From: Bacteroidota bacterium
GTDB taxonomy: Bacteria > Bacteroidota > Bacteroidia > 2-12-FULL-35-15
Assembly: GCA_026391935.1 (NCBI GenBank)
Contig: JAPLDC010000116.1
Coordinates: 1 to 6,872, forward strand
Reading direction: 5' to 3'
Length of the DNA: 6,872 bases
Under the pieces are notes generated by a model. That model did no database searches. It was not told the origin of the DNA and was given only the letters and a program-made list of their open reading frames with translations. The position numbers and the translations under genes are program-made. Positions 1 to 6,341 of the stretch are shown here, piece by piece (within the stretch, counting starts at the first letter, position 1; each line of letters starts with the position of its first letter).

Positions 1-98
1 GATCCACCAGGATGTCCGGAATTTACTGCATGAACCATCCGAACAATATCTCGGCGAACCTGAGTGACAATTTTTTCTAATTCTGCTGTTGAAGCCAT
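1..98 (-). CDS. Transketolase, N-terminal subunit (5' end only, cut by window edge)
   Basis: Read on the minus strand from the ATG at 98-96, the sequence gives 32 complete codons beginning MASTAELEKIVTQVRRDIVR and ending in the segment VNSGHPGGS. The SGHPGGS motif is the thiamine-diphosphate enzyme signature near the N-terminus of transketolases; its His contacts the cofactor/substrate region. Transketolase moves two-carbon ketol units between sugar phosphates in the non-oxidative pentose phosphate pathway, in the cytoplasm. The very short leader before the GHPG motif fits the split transketolases of many Bacteroidetes and other bacteria, in which this would be the roughly 280-residue TPP-binding half, but a full-length enzyme cannot be excluded because the rest lies outside the window. 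It is transcribed divergently from ychF and has a plausible -7 box about 40 bp upstream. The family call is firm; the split form is inferred. Confidence 0.88.
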   Translation of the reverse strand, partial: MASTAELEKIVTQVRRDIVRMVHAVNSGHPGG

Positions 99-138
99 AA
101 ATATGTTGATTAAAAGGTGTTTTTTTACATTAAGCGTT

Positions 139-146
139 CAAAAGTA
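139..146 (-). promoter_or_regulatory. Candidate Bacteroidetes -7 promoter box for transketolase
   Basis: The plus-strand sequence CAAAAGTA reads TACTTTTG on the minus strand, an exact match to the Bacteroidetes sigma-A -7 consensus TAnnTTTG. It lies 40 bp upstream of the transketolase ATG, giving an expected leader of about 30-35 nt. I found no convincing -33 TTTG/TTG element at the usual spacing, so the call rests on the -7 box and its position. Confidence 0.42.
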
Positions 147-169
147 CCAATTTTTACAAGCCTTATAGG

Positions 170-200
170 TATTGTTGAAAAATTGCTTTATTGTTGAAAA
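170..200. repeat. 12-bp direct repeat TATTGTTGAAAA in the divergent spacer
   Basis: TATTGTTGAAAA occurs at 170-181 and again, identically, at 189-200, so the repeat period is 19 bp, close to two helical turns. It lies between the -7 boxes of the two divergent genes, just upstream of the ychF -33 region. Two half-sites on one face of the helix could form an operator or an activator site, but no regulator is suggested by the sequence and AT-rich spacers can give such repeats by chance. Confidence 0.45.
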
Positions 201-226
201 CTCTAGGAAATAAAGCAAAATAAGGG

Positions 227-257
227 TTTTAAAAATTTTTCGATATGGTTATATTTG
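227..257 (+). promoter_or_regulatory. Candidate Bacteroidetes promoter for ychF
   Basis: TATATTTG at 250-257 matches the Bacteroidetes -7 consensus TAnnTTTG exactly. Nineteen bases upstream, TTTT at 227-230 is one base from the usual -33 TTTG. Transcription would start around 263-266, leaving a leader of about 70 nt before the ATG at 337. This also argues against the in-frame TTG at 274 as the translation start, since it would lie almost at the transcript's 5' end. Confidence 0.5.
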
Positions 258-336
258 CAGGCTAAATTCAATTTTGCAAGTGGGCAGTTTACAATTGCTT
301 GTTGCTAAATTGATCAATTATTTAATTAAAAAAAAT

Positions 337-1437
337 ATGGCATTACAGTGTGGAATAGTGGGATTACCAAATGTTGGAAAATCAACTTTATTTAATTGTT
401 TATCAAACGCAAAAGCGCAAGCGGCGAATTATCCGTTTTGTACCATCGAACCGAATGTGGGTGTGATTACTGTGCCGGATGAACGTTTATCCGTTTTGGA
501 AAAGATCGTTAACCCTGAAAGAGTTGTTCCTACAGTAGTTGAGATCGTTGACATTGCAGGGTTAGTAAAAGGAGCCAGTAAAGGAGAAGGTTTAGGGAAT
601 AAGTTCCTTGCCAATATCCGTGAAACGAATGCGATCATTCACGTATTGCGTTGTTTTGATGATGAGAACGTAGTTCACGTGGATGGCTCGGTAAATCCTG
701 TCCGGGATAAAGAGATCATCGATACTGAATTACAATTGAAAGATCTTGAATCCATAGAGTCGAAACTTAAGAAGGTAGAAAAGCAGGCAAAAACGGGGAA
801 TGATAAAGACGCGAAAAAGGCGTTTGATGTTTTATCGGGATTGAAAGAATTGCTGGAGCAAGGGAAATCGGCTCGTTCTGCAAACCTTTCCGAAAGTGAT
901 ATGGCATTTGTTGCCGATTGTTGTTTGCTTACCATTAAGCCGGTTCTTTATGTGTGTAATGTAGATGAGGCATCTGTGAAAACAGGGAATAAATATGTTG
1001 ATCAGGTAAAAGAGGCTGTTAAAGCTGAAAATGCGGAGGTGTTGATCATAACAGCTGCGATGGAAGCAGAGATCGCGGGGTTGGATACTTACGAAGAGCG
1101 CCAAATGTTTTTGGGAGAGATGGGACTTACGGAGCCGGGAGTTAATTTCTTGATAAAAGCAGCTTATCGTATCTTGAATTTACAAACCTACTTTACTGCA
1201 GGAGTGAAAGAGGTTCGTGCCTGGACCATCGTAAAAGGAATGACAGCGCCACAAGCAGCAGGCGTGATCCATACTGATTTTGAAAAAGGATTTATCAGAG
1301 CTGAGGTGATCAAGTTTAATGATTTTGTTACATTAGGCTCGGAAGCTGCTTGTAAAGAAGCAGGAAAAATGGGCGTTGAAGGGAAAGAATACGTGGTAAA
1401 CGATGGTGATCTGATGCATTTCAGATTTAATGTATAA
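337..1437 (+). CDS. ychF: Redox-regulated ATPase YchF (Obg/OLA1 family)
   Basis: The 366-residue product is close to the usual 363-370 of YchF, a cytoplasmic TRAFAC-class P-loop NTPase that binds ribosomes and, unlike most Obg relatives, prefers ATP. The sequence shows the P-loop GLPNVGKST (residues 9-17), the Walker B/G3 segment DIAG (72-75) followed by the glycine-rich LVKGASKGEGLGN switch, and NVDE at 208-211 in place of the GTP-specifying NKxD. That substitution is the family signature for ATP use. The central portion (about 130-200) is the helical coiled-coil insertion, rich in Lys and Glu. The C-terminus, from about residue 283, is the TGS domain ending in DGDLMHFRFNV. The open frame extends upstream to a TTG at 274, but the ATG at 337 is chosen because family proteins begin a few residues before the P-loop and the extra 21 residues look like untranslated leader. 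The start is preceded only by an A-rich stretch. parE follows after 78 bp on the same strand. Confidence 0.97.
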   Translation: MALQCGIVGLPNVGKSTLFNCLSNAKAQAANYPFCTIEPNVGVITVPDERLSVLEKIVNPERVVPTVVEIVDIAGLVKGASKGEGLGNKFLANIRETNAIIHVLRCFDDENVVHVDGSVNPVRDKEIIDTELQLKDLESIESKLKKVEKQAKTGNDKDAKKAFDVLSGLKELLEQGKSARSANLSESDMAFVADCCLLTIKPVLYVCNVDEASVKTGNKYVDQVKEAVKAENAEVLIITAAMEAEIAGLDTYEERQMFLGEMGLTEPGVNFLIKAAYRILNLQTYFTAGVKEVRAWTIVKGMTAPQAAGVIHTDFEKGFIRAEVIKFNDFVTLGSEAACKEAGKMGVEGKEYVVNDGDLMHFRFNV

Positions 1438-1446
1438 AAAGGTACC

Positions 1447-1499
1447 ATGTATCAGGAATTATGTATCAGGACAAAATCCTGATTCTTGCAATTTGATAC
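1447..1499 (+). repeat. Direct repeat plus hairpin in the ychF-parE spacer
   Basis: ATGTATCAGGA occurs twice, at 1447-1457 and 1461-1471. The second copy forms a perfect 7-bp stem, ATCAGGA (1465-1471) with TCCTGAT (1477-1483), around the loop CAAAA. A competing pairing is possible: GTATCA (1463-1468) is complementary to TGATAC (1494-1499). There is no U-tract after the hairpin, so a simple intrinsic terminator is not supported. It may be an inactive spacer repeat, a weak mRNA-end structure for ychF, or a structure in a ychF-parE transcript. Confidence 0.5.
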
Positions 1500-1515
1500 T
1501 TAATGCAAAAAAGAG

Positions 1516-2988
1516 ATGGCTAAAGAAGTAAAATATACAGAAGATAGTATCCGTACGCTGGAGTGGAACGAGCACATCCGTTTACGTCCTGGTATGTATA
1601 TCGGGAAGTTGGGCGATGGTTCATCACCGGATGATGGAATTTATATTCTGTTGAAAGAAACATTGGATAACTGTATCGATGAGTTTGTTATGGGAAATGG
1701 TAAAACCATTGAAGTAACGATAAAAGATAAAACAGTTAAGGTACGTGATTATGGCCGAGGGATTCCTTTGGGAAAATTGGTAGATGTTGTTTCTAAAATA
1801 AATACCGGAGCAAAATATGATTCCGAGGCCTTTAAAAAATCTGTCGGACTAAATGGAGTTGGTACCAAGGCGGTTAATGCTTTATCTAGTTATTTTAATG
1901 TTCAGGCATTCCGTGAAGGGAAAACAAAATCAGCAGATTTTTGTATCGGTAATCTTACAAAAGAAACGAAGATCGTTGATTCGGACGCCAGAATGGGAAC
2001 ATTGGTTTCTTTTATTCCCGATGAAAAAATATTCGGAAACTATCATTTCATCAACGAGTATATTGAAAAGATGTTGTGGAACTATGCGTTCCTGAATACA
2101 GGATTGACCATTGTTTACAACGGACAGAAGTTTCATTCGGAGAATGGATTGCTTGATCTGTTAACACAAAATATCAACGGGCCGATCTTATATCCACCAA
2201 TTCATTTGAGTGGTTTTGATATAGAAGTAGCCTTGACGCACAGCAATCAGCAATATGGTGAGGAGTATTATTCGTTTGTGAACGGACAACATACTACACA
2301 AGGTGGAACACATCAGGGAGCATTCAGGGAAGCGCTTGTAAAAACTATCCGTGATTTCTTCAAGAAAGATTTTGAAGCAGTGGATGTGCGCACCTCAATT
2401 ATTGCTGCAATAAGCATTAAAGTGCAAGAGCCGATTTTTGAATCGCAAACAAAAACCAAATTAGGCTCCCAGGATATCGGTCCGAAAGGCCCATCTGTAA
2501 AAGCTTTTATTGGCGATTTTTTAAAGACCGAATTAAACAATTTCCTGCATAAAAATCCGGAAGTAGCACAAACGATTTTACAGAAGATTCAGTCGAGTGA
2601 GCGTGAACGCAAAGATCTTCAAGGGATCCAGAAGCTTGCGCGGGACCGTGCAAAAAAATCAAATCTGCATAACAAGAAATTGAGAGATTGCCGAGTGCAT
2701 TTAACTTCTAATGATGAGCGTAAATTGGATACTACCTTATTTATTTGTGAGGGAGATTCGGCAAGTGGTTCCATCACAAAAACACGTGATGTGAATGTTC
2801 AGGCGGTTTTTAGTTTAAAAGGAAAACCATTGAATGCATTCGGCTTAACCAAGAAGATCGTGTATGAAAATGAAGAATTCAACTTATTGCAGGCAGCATT
2901 AAACATTGAAGACGGAATAGAAAATCTGCGTTATAATAATATCGTTGTCGAAAGGGACCATTTCGTTCAGGATACCGAAATCGCCTGA
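1516..2988 (+). CDS. parE: DNA topoisomerase IV subunit B, truncated and chimeric 5' part
   Basis: ParE is the ATPase subunit of topoisomerase IV, which decatenates sister chromosomes together with ParC. The first 478 codons are normal ParE. They contain IRLRPGMYIG near residue 22, the GHKL ATP site with catalytic E48 and metal-binding N52, DYGRGIP at 78-84, the ATP-lid glycines GLNGVGTK (111-118), the transducer QTK loop at 311-313, and the first TOPRIM motif EGDSA with E412. The conserved stretch ending LRYNNIVV should then run into the metal-binding DADVDG motif. Instead, from about 2950 the frame enters foreign sequence, adds 12 unrelated residues and stops at 2986-2988. The product as written is 490 residues, against roughly 620-650 for the family, and lacks the TOPRIM Asp pair and the KGLGE region. 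The genuine 3' end reappears at 3153-3269 in another frame. The ATG at 1516 precedes a typical ParE N-terminus. As written it could bind ATP but could not support DNA cleavage. Confidence 0.93.
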   Translation: MAKEVKYTEDSIRTLEWNEHIRLRPGMYIGKLGDGSSPDDGIYILLKETLDNCIDEFVMGNGKTIEVTIKDKTVKVRDYGRGIPLGKLVDVVSKINTGAKYDSEAFKKSVGLNGVGTKAVNALSSYFNVQAFREGKTKSADFCIGNLTKETKIVDSDARMGTLVSFIPDEKIFGNYHFINEYIEKMLWNYAFLNTGLTIVYNGQKFHSENGLLDLLTQNINGPILYPPIHLSGFDIEVALTHSNQQYGEEYYSFVNGQHTTQGGTHQGAFREALVKTIRDFFKKDFEAVDVRTSIIAAISIKVQEPIFESQTKTKLGSQDIGPKGPSVKAFIGDFLKTELNNFLHKNPEVAQTILQKIQSSERERKDLQGIQKLARDRAKKSNLHNKKLRDCRVHLTSNDERKLDTTLFICEGDSASGSITKTRDVNVQAVFSLKGKPLNAFGLTKKIVYENEEFNLLQAALNIEDGIENLRYNNIVVERDHFVQDTEIA

Positions 2989-3152
2989 TTCTTTAATGTA
3001 ACAGATAGTACCAAGAATAAGCCACATCGGATCGTCGTTGAAGCCGCCACCGATATCGTTATTGCCACGTTTGGTGAGCGGTTGGTACTGATGGTAGCAA
3101 CCACCATCGGGGAACTGTGTTGAGGCGATGTCGATAATCCGTTCACGGGCAC
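2950..3152 (-). pseudogene. Internal fragment of a GH94 phosphorylase (chitobiose/cellobiose type) embedded antisense in parE
   Basis: On the minus strand this stretch, read from 3153 down to about 2947, is open with no stop. It encodes segments typical of GH94 glycoside phosphorylases: RERIIDIASTQFPDGG, YHQYQPLTKRGN, GGGFNDDPMWLI, YIKESGDFGILNEMVPFD. GH94 enzymes split beta-linked disaccharides with phosphate. The FNDDP-x-WL motif contains the catalytic acid region, and the HQYQPLTKRGN form resembles N,N'-diacetylchitobiose phosphorylases more than classical cellobiose phosphorylases; this is from memory of the family. Only about 68 of some 800 residues are present, with no start or stop of its own, so it is a fragment. 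GC is about 49% by hand count (100 of 203), clearly above the flanks. Both ends abut parE sequence; the left edge may share a few bases (TTGTC) with the expected GH94 continuation. The family call is strong; how the fragment arrived is not shown by the sequence. Confidence 0.8.
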
Positions 3153-3269
3153 GCTAAAGACAGGATAGTGGAGTTGTTGAGTTATTACATGGGGAAAAAT
3201 ACACAAGAGCGCCAGGATTTTATTATCGATAATTTGGTGGTAGAAAAAGATCTGGTTACCAACGAATAA
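3153..3269 (+). pseudogene. parE: 3' remnant of parE (C-terminal 38 codons)
   Basis: In a frame different from the 5' part, codons from 3153 read AKDRIVELLSYYMGKNT and then QERQDFIIDNLVVEKDLV, ending TNE and TAA at 3267-3269. The YMGKNTxxRQxFI segment is the conserved C-terminal end of ParE proteins. The fragment has no start of its own, and the preceding bases belong to the antisense GH94 piece. The 5' part ends its ParE identity at residue 478, so with 38 residues here about 516 are accounted for, and some 105-135 central residues are absent if the intact protein has the usual length. The inserted 203 bp is not a multiple of three, so read-through could not restore the frame even without stops. 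Confidence 0.88.
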
Positions 3270-3276
3270 CAGTTAT

Positions 3277-3394
3277 GCACTTCGACTGCGCTTAGTGTGA
3301 CGCAATCGATTGGAATTTTGTTGTTGTCATGTTGAGCCTGTCGAAACATGTGGATTGGCTTACGCAAGCACTTCGGCTATGCTCAGTGTGACGG
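3277..3394. repeat. Three units of a dispersed Bacteroidetes-type intergenic repeat
   Basis: Two direct copies of a 26-bp unit lie at 3277-3302 and 3368-3393, identical at 22 of 26 positions (core CTTCGACTGCGCTTAGTGTG and CTTCGGCTATGCTCAGTGTG). Between them, 3326-3350 carries a related unit in the opposite orientation, whose reverse complement contains TTCGACAGGCTCAACATGAC. The inverted unit also has its own short palindrome, CATGTT with AACATG. Oppositely oriented units can pair into long hairpins in the parE-parC spacer. I recall very similar TTCGAC...GCTCA...TGAC units scattered between genes in Bacteroidetes genomes; their role is not established. The rest of the spacer (3395-3502) shows no clear promoter. 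Confidence 0.7.
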
Positions 3395-3502
3395 AAGTTG
3401 TTGGATTAGCGTATTGATTTAATAATAAGTAGAATGTGAGTGGGTGGGGTGTGTAAAAATGATTACGAAGAGGAAATTAGATATTAGATTTTTTATTATA
3501 GT

Positions 3503-6208
3503 ATGAGCGAAGAAAATACAAACGAAGAGTTAGCTGGTGGAGGTGATGAACTTCACAATATCACGCATGTTTCCGGCATGTACAAAAATTGGTTTTTGGA
3601 TTACGCTTCGTATGTAATTCTTGAGCGTGCTGTGCCTTATGTTGAAGATGGATTGAAACCTGTTCAACGTAGAATATTGCATTCCATGAATGACCTTGAT
3701 GACGGACGATATAATAAGGTAGCGAATATTATCGGGCATACCATGAAATACCATCCGCATGGCGATATGAGTATCGGTGATGCTTTGGTAGCCTTGGGGC
3801 AAAAAGATCTGTTGATCGATACACAAGGAAACTGGGGAAATATTTTGACAGGTGACAGAGCAGCAGCACCACGTTATATTGAAGCACGCTTATCTAAATT
3901 TGCTCAAGAAGTTGTATTCAATCCAAAAACAACTACCTGGCTTTTAAGTTATGACGGAAGAAATAAAGAACCAGAAACGTTACCTGTAAAATTCCCGTTA
4001 TTACTAGCTCAAGGAGTTGAAGGTATTGCTGTTGGCTTGGCTTGTAAAATGTTGCCGCATAACTTTAATGAATTGTGTGATGCATCAGTTGCTGTGTTAA
4101 GAGGTAAAAAAACGGATATCCTTCCTGATTTTGCGACAGCTGGAATGGCTGATTTCTCAAATTATAATGATGGCCTACGAGGCGGAAAAGTAAGAGTAAG
4201 AGCAAAAGTATCCCAATTGGATAAAAAGACATTGGTAATCAGTGAAATTCCATTTGGAACAACAACAGGTTCTTTGATAGAAACCATTGTAGCGGCAAAT
4301 GATAAAGGGAAGATCAAAATACGTAAAGTAGAAGATAACACTTCTGAGAATGTAGAGATCGTAATTCATCTTGTTCCGGGAATTTCTCCTGATAAAACAA
4401 TTGATGCGCTATATGCTTTAACTGATTGTGAATTATCCATTTCCCCGAATGCTTGTATCATTGAAGATGATAAACCTCGATTTGTTGGAGTAAATGAAAT
4501 GTTGAAGATCTCTACAGGAAAAACATTAGAATTGCTTCGAAGAGAGTTAGAGATTGAGAAGGCTGAGTTACAAGAATCATATATGTTTGCTTCCCTTGAA
4601 AAGATTTTTATCAAGGATGAGATGTATATAGATTTCAAAAATTATTCTGATAAAATAACGTTGTTTGAATATTTAGGCGGACGATTTGCGAAATATAAAA
4701 AGCAATTTATACGTGCGATCACGGATGAAGATTATGAGAAGTTGACACAAATACCGATGATTCGGATTACCCGTTTTGATTCTAAGAAAGCGGATGAGAA
4801 AATGAAAGCCTTGGATACCCGTATTCAGGAGATCGATCATCACCTGGCTAATCTTGTTGAGTATGCGATTGAGTATTTCAAAAATTTAAAAAAGAAATAT
4901 GGTGTTGGCCGTGAACGGAAAACAGAAATAAAATCTTTCGAAAATATTGTTGCTACAAGTGTTGTTGTAGCGAATGAAAAATTATATGTCAATCGTGAAG
5001 AAGGATTTGCAGGGTATGGATTGAAGAAAGATGAATTAGTTGGAGAGTGTTCTGATATCGATGACATCATTGTTTTTTTGAGGGATGGCACAATGAAAGT
5101 TACGAAAGTCGCTGATAAAGCTTTTGTAGGAAAAGATCTGATTCACATCGCTGTTTTCAAGAAAAATGATGAGCGTACAGTGTACAATTTAATATATCGT
5201 GATGGGAAAAGTGGAAGCGTATTCATGAAACGTTTTCCTGTAACAGGTGTGACTCGAGATAAACAATACGATCTGACAAAAGGAACGAAAGAATCGCAAA
5301 TATTATATTTTAGCGCAAATCCGAATGGCGAAGCAGAAGTTGTGGAAGTACAGTTAAAGCCGATGCCGGGTTTACGGAAAGTACAATGGGATCTGAATTT
5401 TGCTGAATTAGCTGTAAAAGGAAGAAATTCAATGGGGAATGTAGTGACAAAATATTCCATCAAAAAAATTGTATTGAAGGAAAAAGGTGTTTCTACATTA
5501 GGTGCAAGAGATATTTGGTTTGACGATACAGTTCAGCGGTTGAATACCGATAGGCGAGGAACATTCCTCGGCAGTTTTGGCCCGGAAGATAAAATCCTCA
5601 CGATAACACAGAATGGAAATTATAAACTTTCCGGTTTTGATGTCTCGACTCATTTTGATGAGGATATGATCTTGATCGAGAAATTTAATTCTAAAAGACC
5701 TGTTTCAGTAATCTATTTGGACGGAGAAAGCAAGACGTATTTTGTAAAACGGTTTATGGTGGAGCCGACAGATAAAAAAGTATTATTCATTTCTGAATCG
5801 GAAGGTTCAAGAGTGGAGATCGTTTCTACAGAAGCTTTGCCTGTTGTGGAAGTAAAATACAGCAAGGTGAAAGATAAAGAAGTGCCTTCTGAAAAGATCA
5901 AGCTTTCTGACTTTATTGAGGTGAAAGGCATGAAAGCGAAAGGAAATAAGTTGTCATACAGTAAAGTAAAAGAGATCAATTTATTGCCACCTGAAGAAGT
6001 GCATATTGAAGAAGATGTGTTGGATGAGTTTGAAGAAAGCGGCATGTCGCCTTTGGAAGCGATCAAAAAAGCACAAGAGCCTACGAAAGAAAAAAATATT
6101 ATTTCCATTGATCAAATGATTAATGCGGAGATAAAATTACCATCACAAGAAAAAAAGAAGAAGAAAAAAGGAAAAGGGGACGGAAAAGATCTTAAGTTGG
6201 ATTTTTAA
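3503..6208 (+). CDS. parC: DNA topoisomerase IV subunit A (GyrA/ParC family)
   Basis: This 901-residue protein is the DNA-cleaving subunit that pairs with ParE in topoisomerase IV. The N-terminal breakage-reunion domain shows DGLKPVQRRIL near residue 50, the winged-helix segment HPHGDMSIGD (84-93), and the catalytic pair R124-Y125 within AAAPRYIEARLSKFA; Y125 forms the 5'-phosphotyrosyl link to DNA. The tower and coiled-coil region runs to about residue 470, with a charged helical segment around 428-465. From about 475 a beta-rich domain of repeated strands resembles the GyrA/ParC pinwheel. No GyrA-box (QRRGGKG-like) is visible, which favours ParC over GyrA. The tail from about 882 is a lysine run followed by KDLKLDF. 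Length fits Bacteroidetes ParC, longer than the 752 of E. coli. The ATG at 3503 gives MSEEN and a short acidic leader before the conserved VSGMYKNWFLDYASYVI; no Shine-Dalgarno is seen. The frame is intact, in contrast to the broken parE upstream. It ends at a terminator. Confidence 0.95.
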   Translation: MSEENTNEELAGGGDELHNITHVSGMYKNWFLDYASYVILERAVPYVEDGLKPVQRRILHSMNDLDDGRYNKVANIIGHTMKYHPHGDMSIGDALVALGQKDLLIDTQGNWGNILTGDRAAAPRYIEARLSKFAQEVVFNPKTTTWLLSYDGRNKEPETLPVKFPLLLAQGVEGIAVGLACKMLPHNFNELCDASVAVLRGKKTDILPDFATAGMADFSNYNDGLRGGKVRVRAKVSQLDKKTLVISEIPFGTTTGSLIETIVAANDKGKIKIRKVEDNTSENVEIVIHLVPGISPDKTIDALYALTDCELSISPNACIIEDDKPRFVGVNEMLKISTGKTLELLRRELEIEKAELQESYMFASLEKIFIKDEMYIDFKNYSDKITLFEYLGGRFAKYKKQFIRAITDEDYEKLTQIPMIRITRFDSKKADEKMKALDTRIQEIDHHLANLVEYAIEYFKNLKKKYGVGRERKTEIKSFENIVATSVVVANEKLYVNREEGFAGYGLKKDELVGECSDIDDIIVFLRDGTMKVTKVADKAFVGKDLIHIAVFKKNDERTVYNLIYRDGKSGSVFMKRFPVTGVTRDKQYDLTKGTKESQILYFSANPNGEAEVVEVQLKPMPGLRKVQWDLNFAELAVKGRNSMGNVVTKYSIKKIVLKEKGVSTLGARDIWFDDTVQRLNTDRRGTFLGSFGPEDKILTITQNGNYKLSGFDVSTHFDEDMILIEKFNSKRPVSVIYLDGESKTYFVKRFMVEPTDKKVLFISESEGSRVEIVSTEALPVVEVKYSKVKDKEVPSEKIKLSDFIEVKGMKAKGNKLSYSKVKEINLLPPEEVHIEEDVLDEFEESGMSPLEAIKKAQEPTKEKNIISIDQMINAEIKLPSQEKKKKKKGKGDGKDLKLDF

Positions 6209-6225
6209 GGATCTATAAATATAAT

Positions 6226-6277
6226 AGCTGCAGTAGAAAAGAATTGACAATCTTTTATTCTGCAGCTTTTCTTTTTT
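6226..6277 (+). terminator. Rho-independent terminator after parC
   Basis: The arms 6226-6242 (AGCTGCAGTAGAAAAGA) and 6251-6267 (TCTTTTATTCTGCAGCT) pair at 15 of 17 positions around the 8-nt loop ATTGACAA. They are followed by TTTCTTTTTT to 6277. The hairpin begins 18 bp after the parC stop, so it ends the parC transcript and separates it from the secreted-protein gene downstream. Confidence 0.85.
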
Positions 6278-6341
6278 GCTTTCGATGAATTATTTCCCGT
6301 AATTGTATACTAAATCATCCCTTAAATTAAATCTTAAATAA

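Noticed and set aside
274..336. In-frame TTG extension adding 21 residues to YchF
   Set aside because: YchF proteins start a few residues before the P-loop, the extension looks like AT-rich leader, and the candidate promoter would place the transcript start almost on the TTG.
1853..2095. 80-codon plus-strand ORF inside parE
   Set aside because: Out-of-frame shadow of the conserved ATPase region, with no motif of its own.
2940..3160. Insertion sequence or intron as the cause of the parE break
   Set aside because: The foreign piece encodes an enzyme fragment, has no terminal inverted repeats or target duplication, and replaces parE sequence, whereas an element would leave the flanks continuous.
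2967..3206. 79-codon minus-strand ORF over the parE break
   Set aside because: It is in a different frame from the GH94-like translation and has no recognisable motif; the GH94 frame is the meaningful one.
3185..3367. 60-codon minus-strand ORF containing HMFRQAQHD
   Set aside because: It is produced by the inverted copy of the dispersed intergenic repeat plus antisense of the parE remnant; such translations recur wherever the repeat occurs.
3277..3394. CRISPR-like repeat array
   Set aside because: Only three imperfect units, one inverted, with unequal spacing and no cas genes.
3436..3453. G-rich stretch as a possible G-quadruplex
   Set aside because: Only two runs of three or more G are present; four are needed.
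5713..6108. 131-codon ORF antisense to the parC 3' part
   Set aside because: It lies wholly inside the conserved parC frame, is Ser/Phe-rich as expected from antisense of Lys/Glu codons, and has no family motif.
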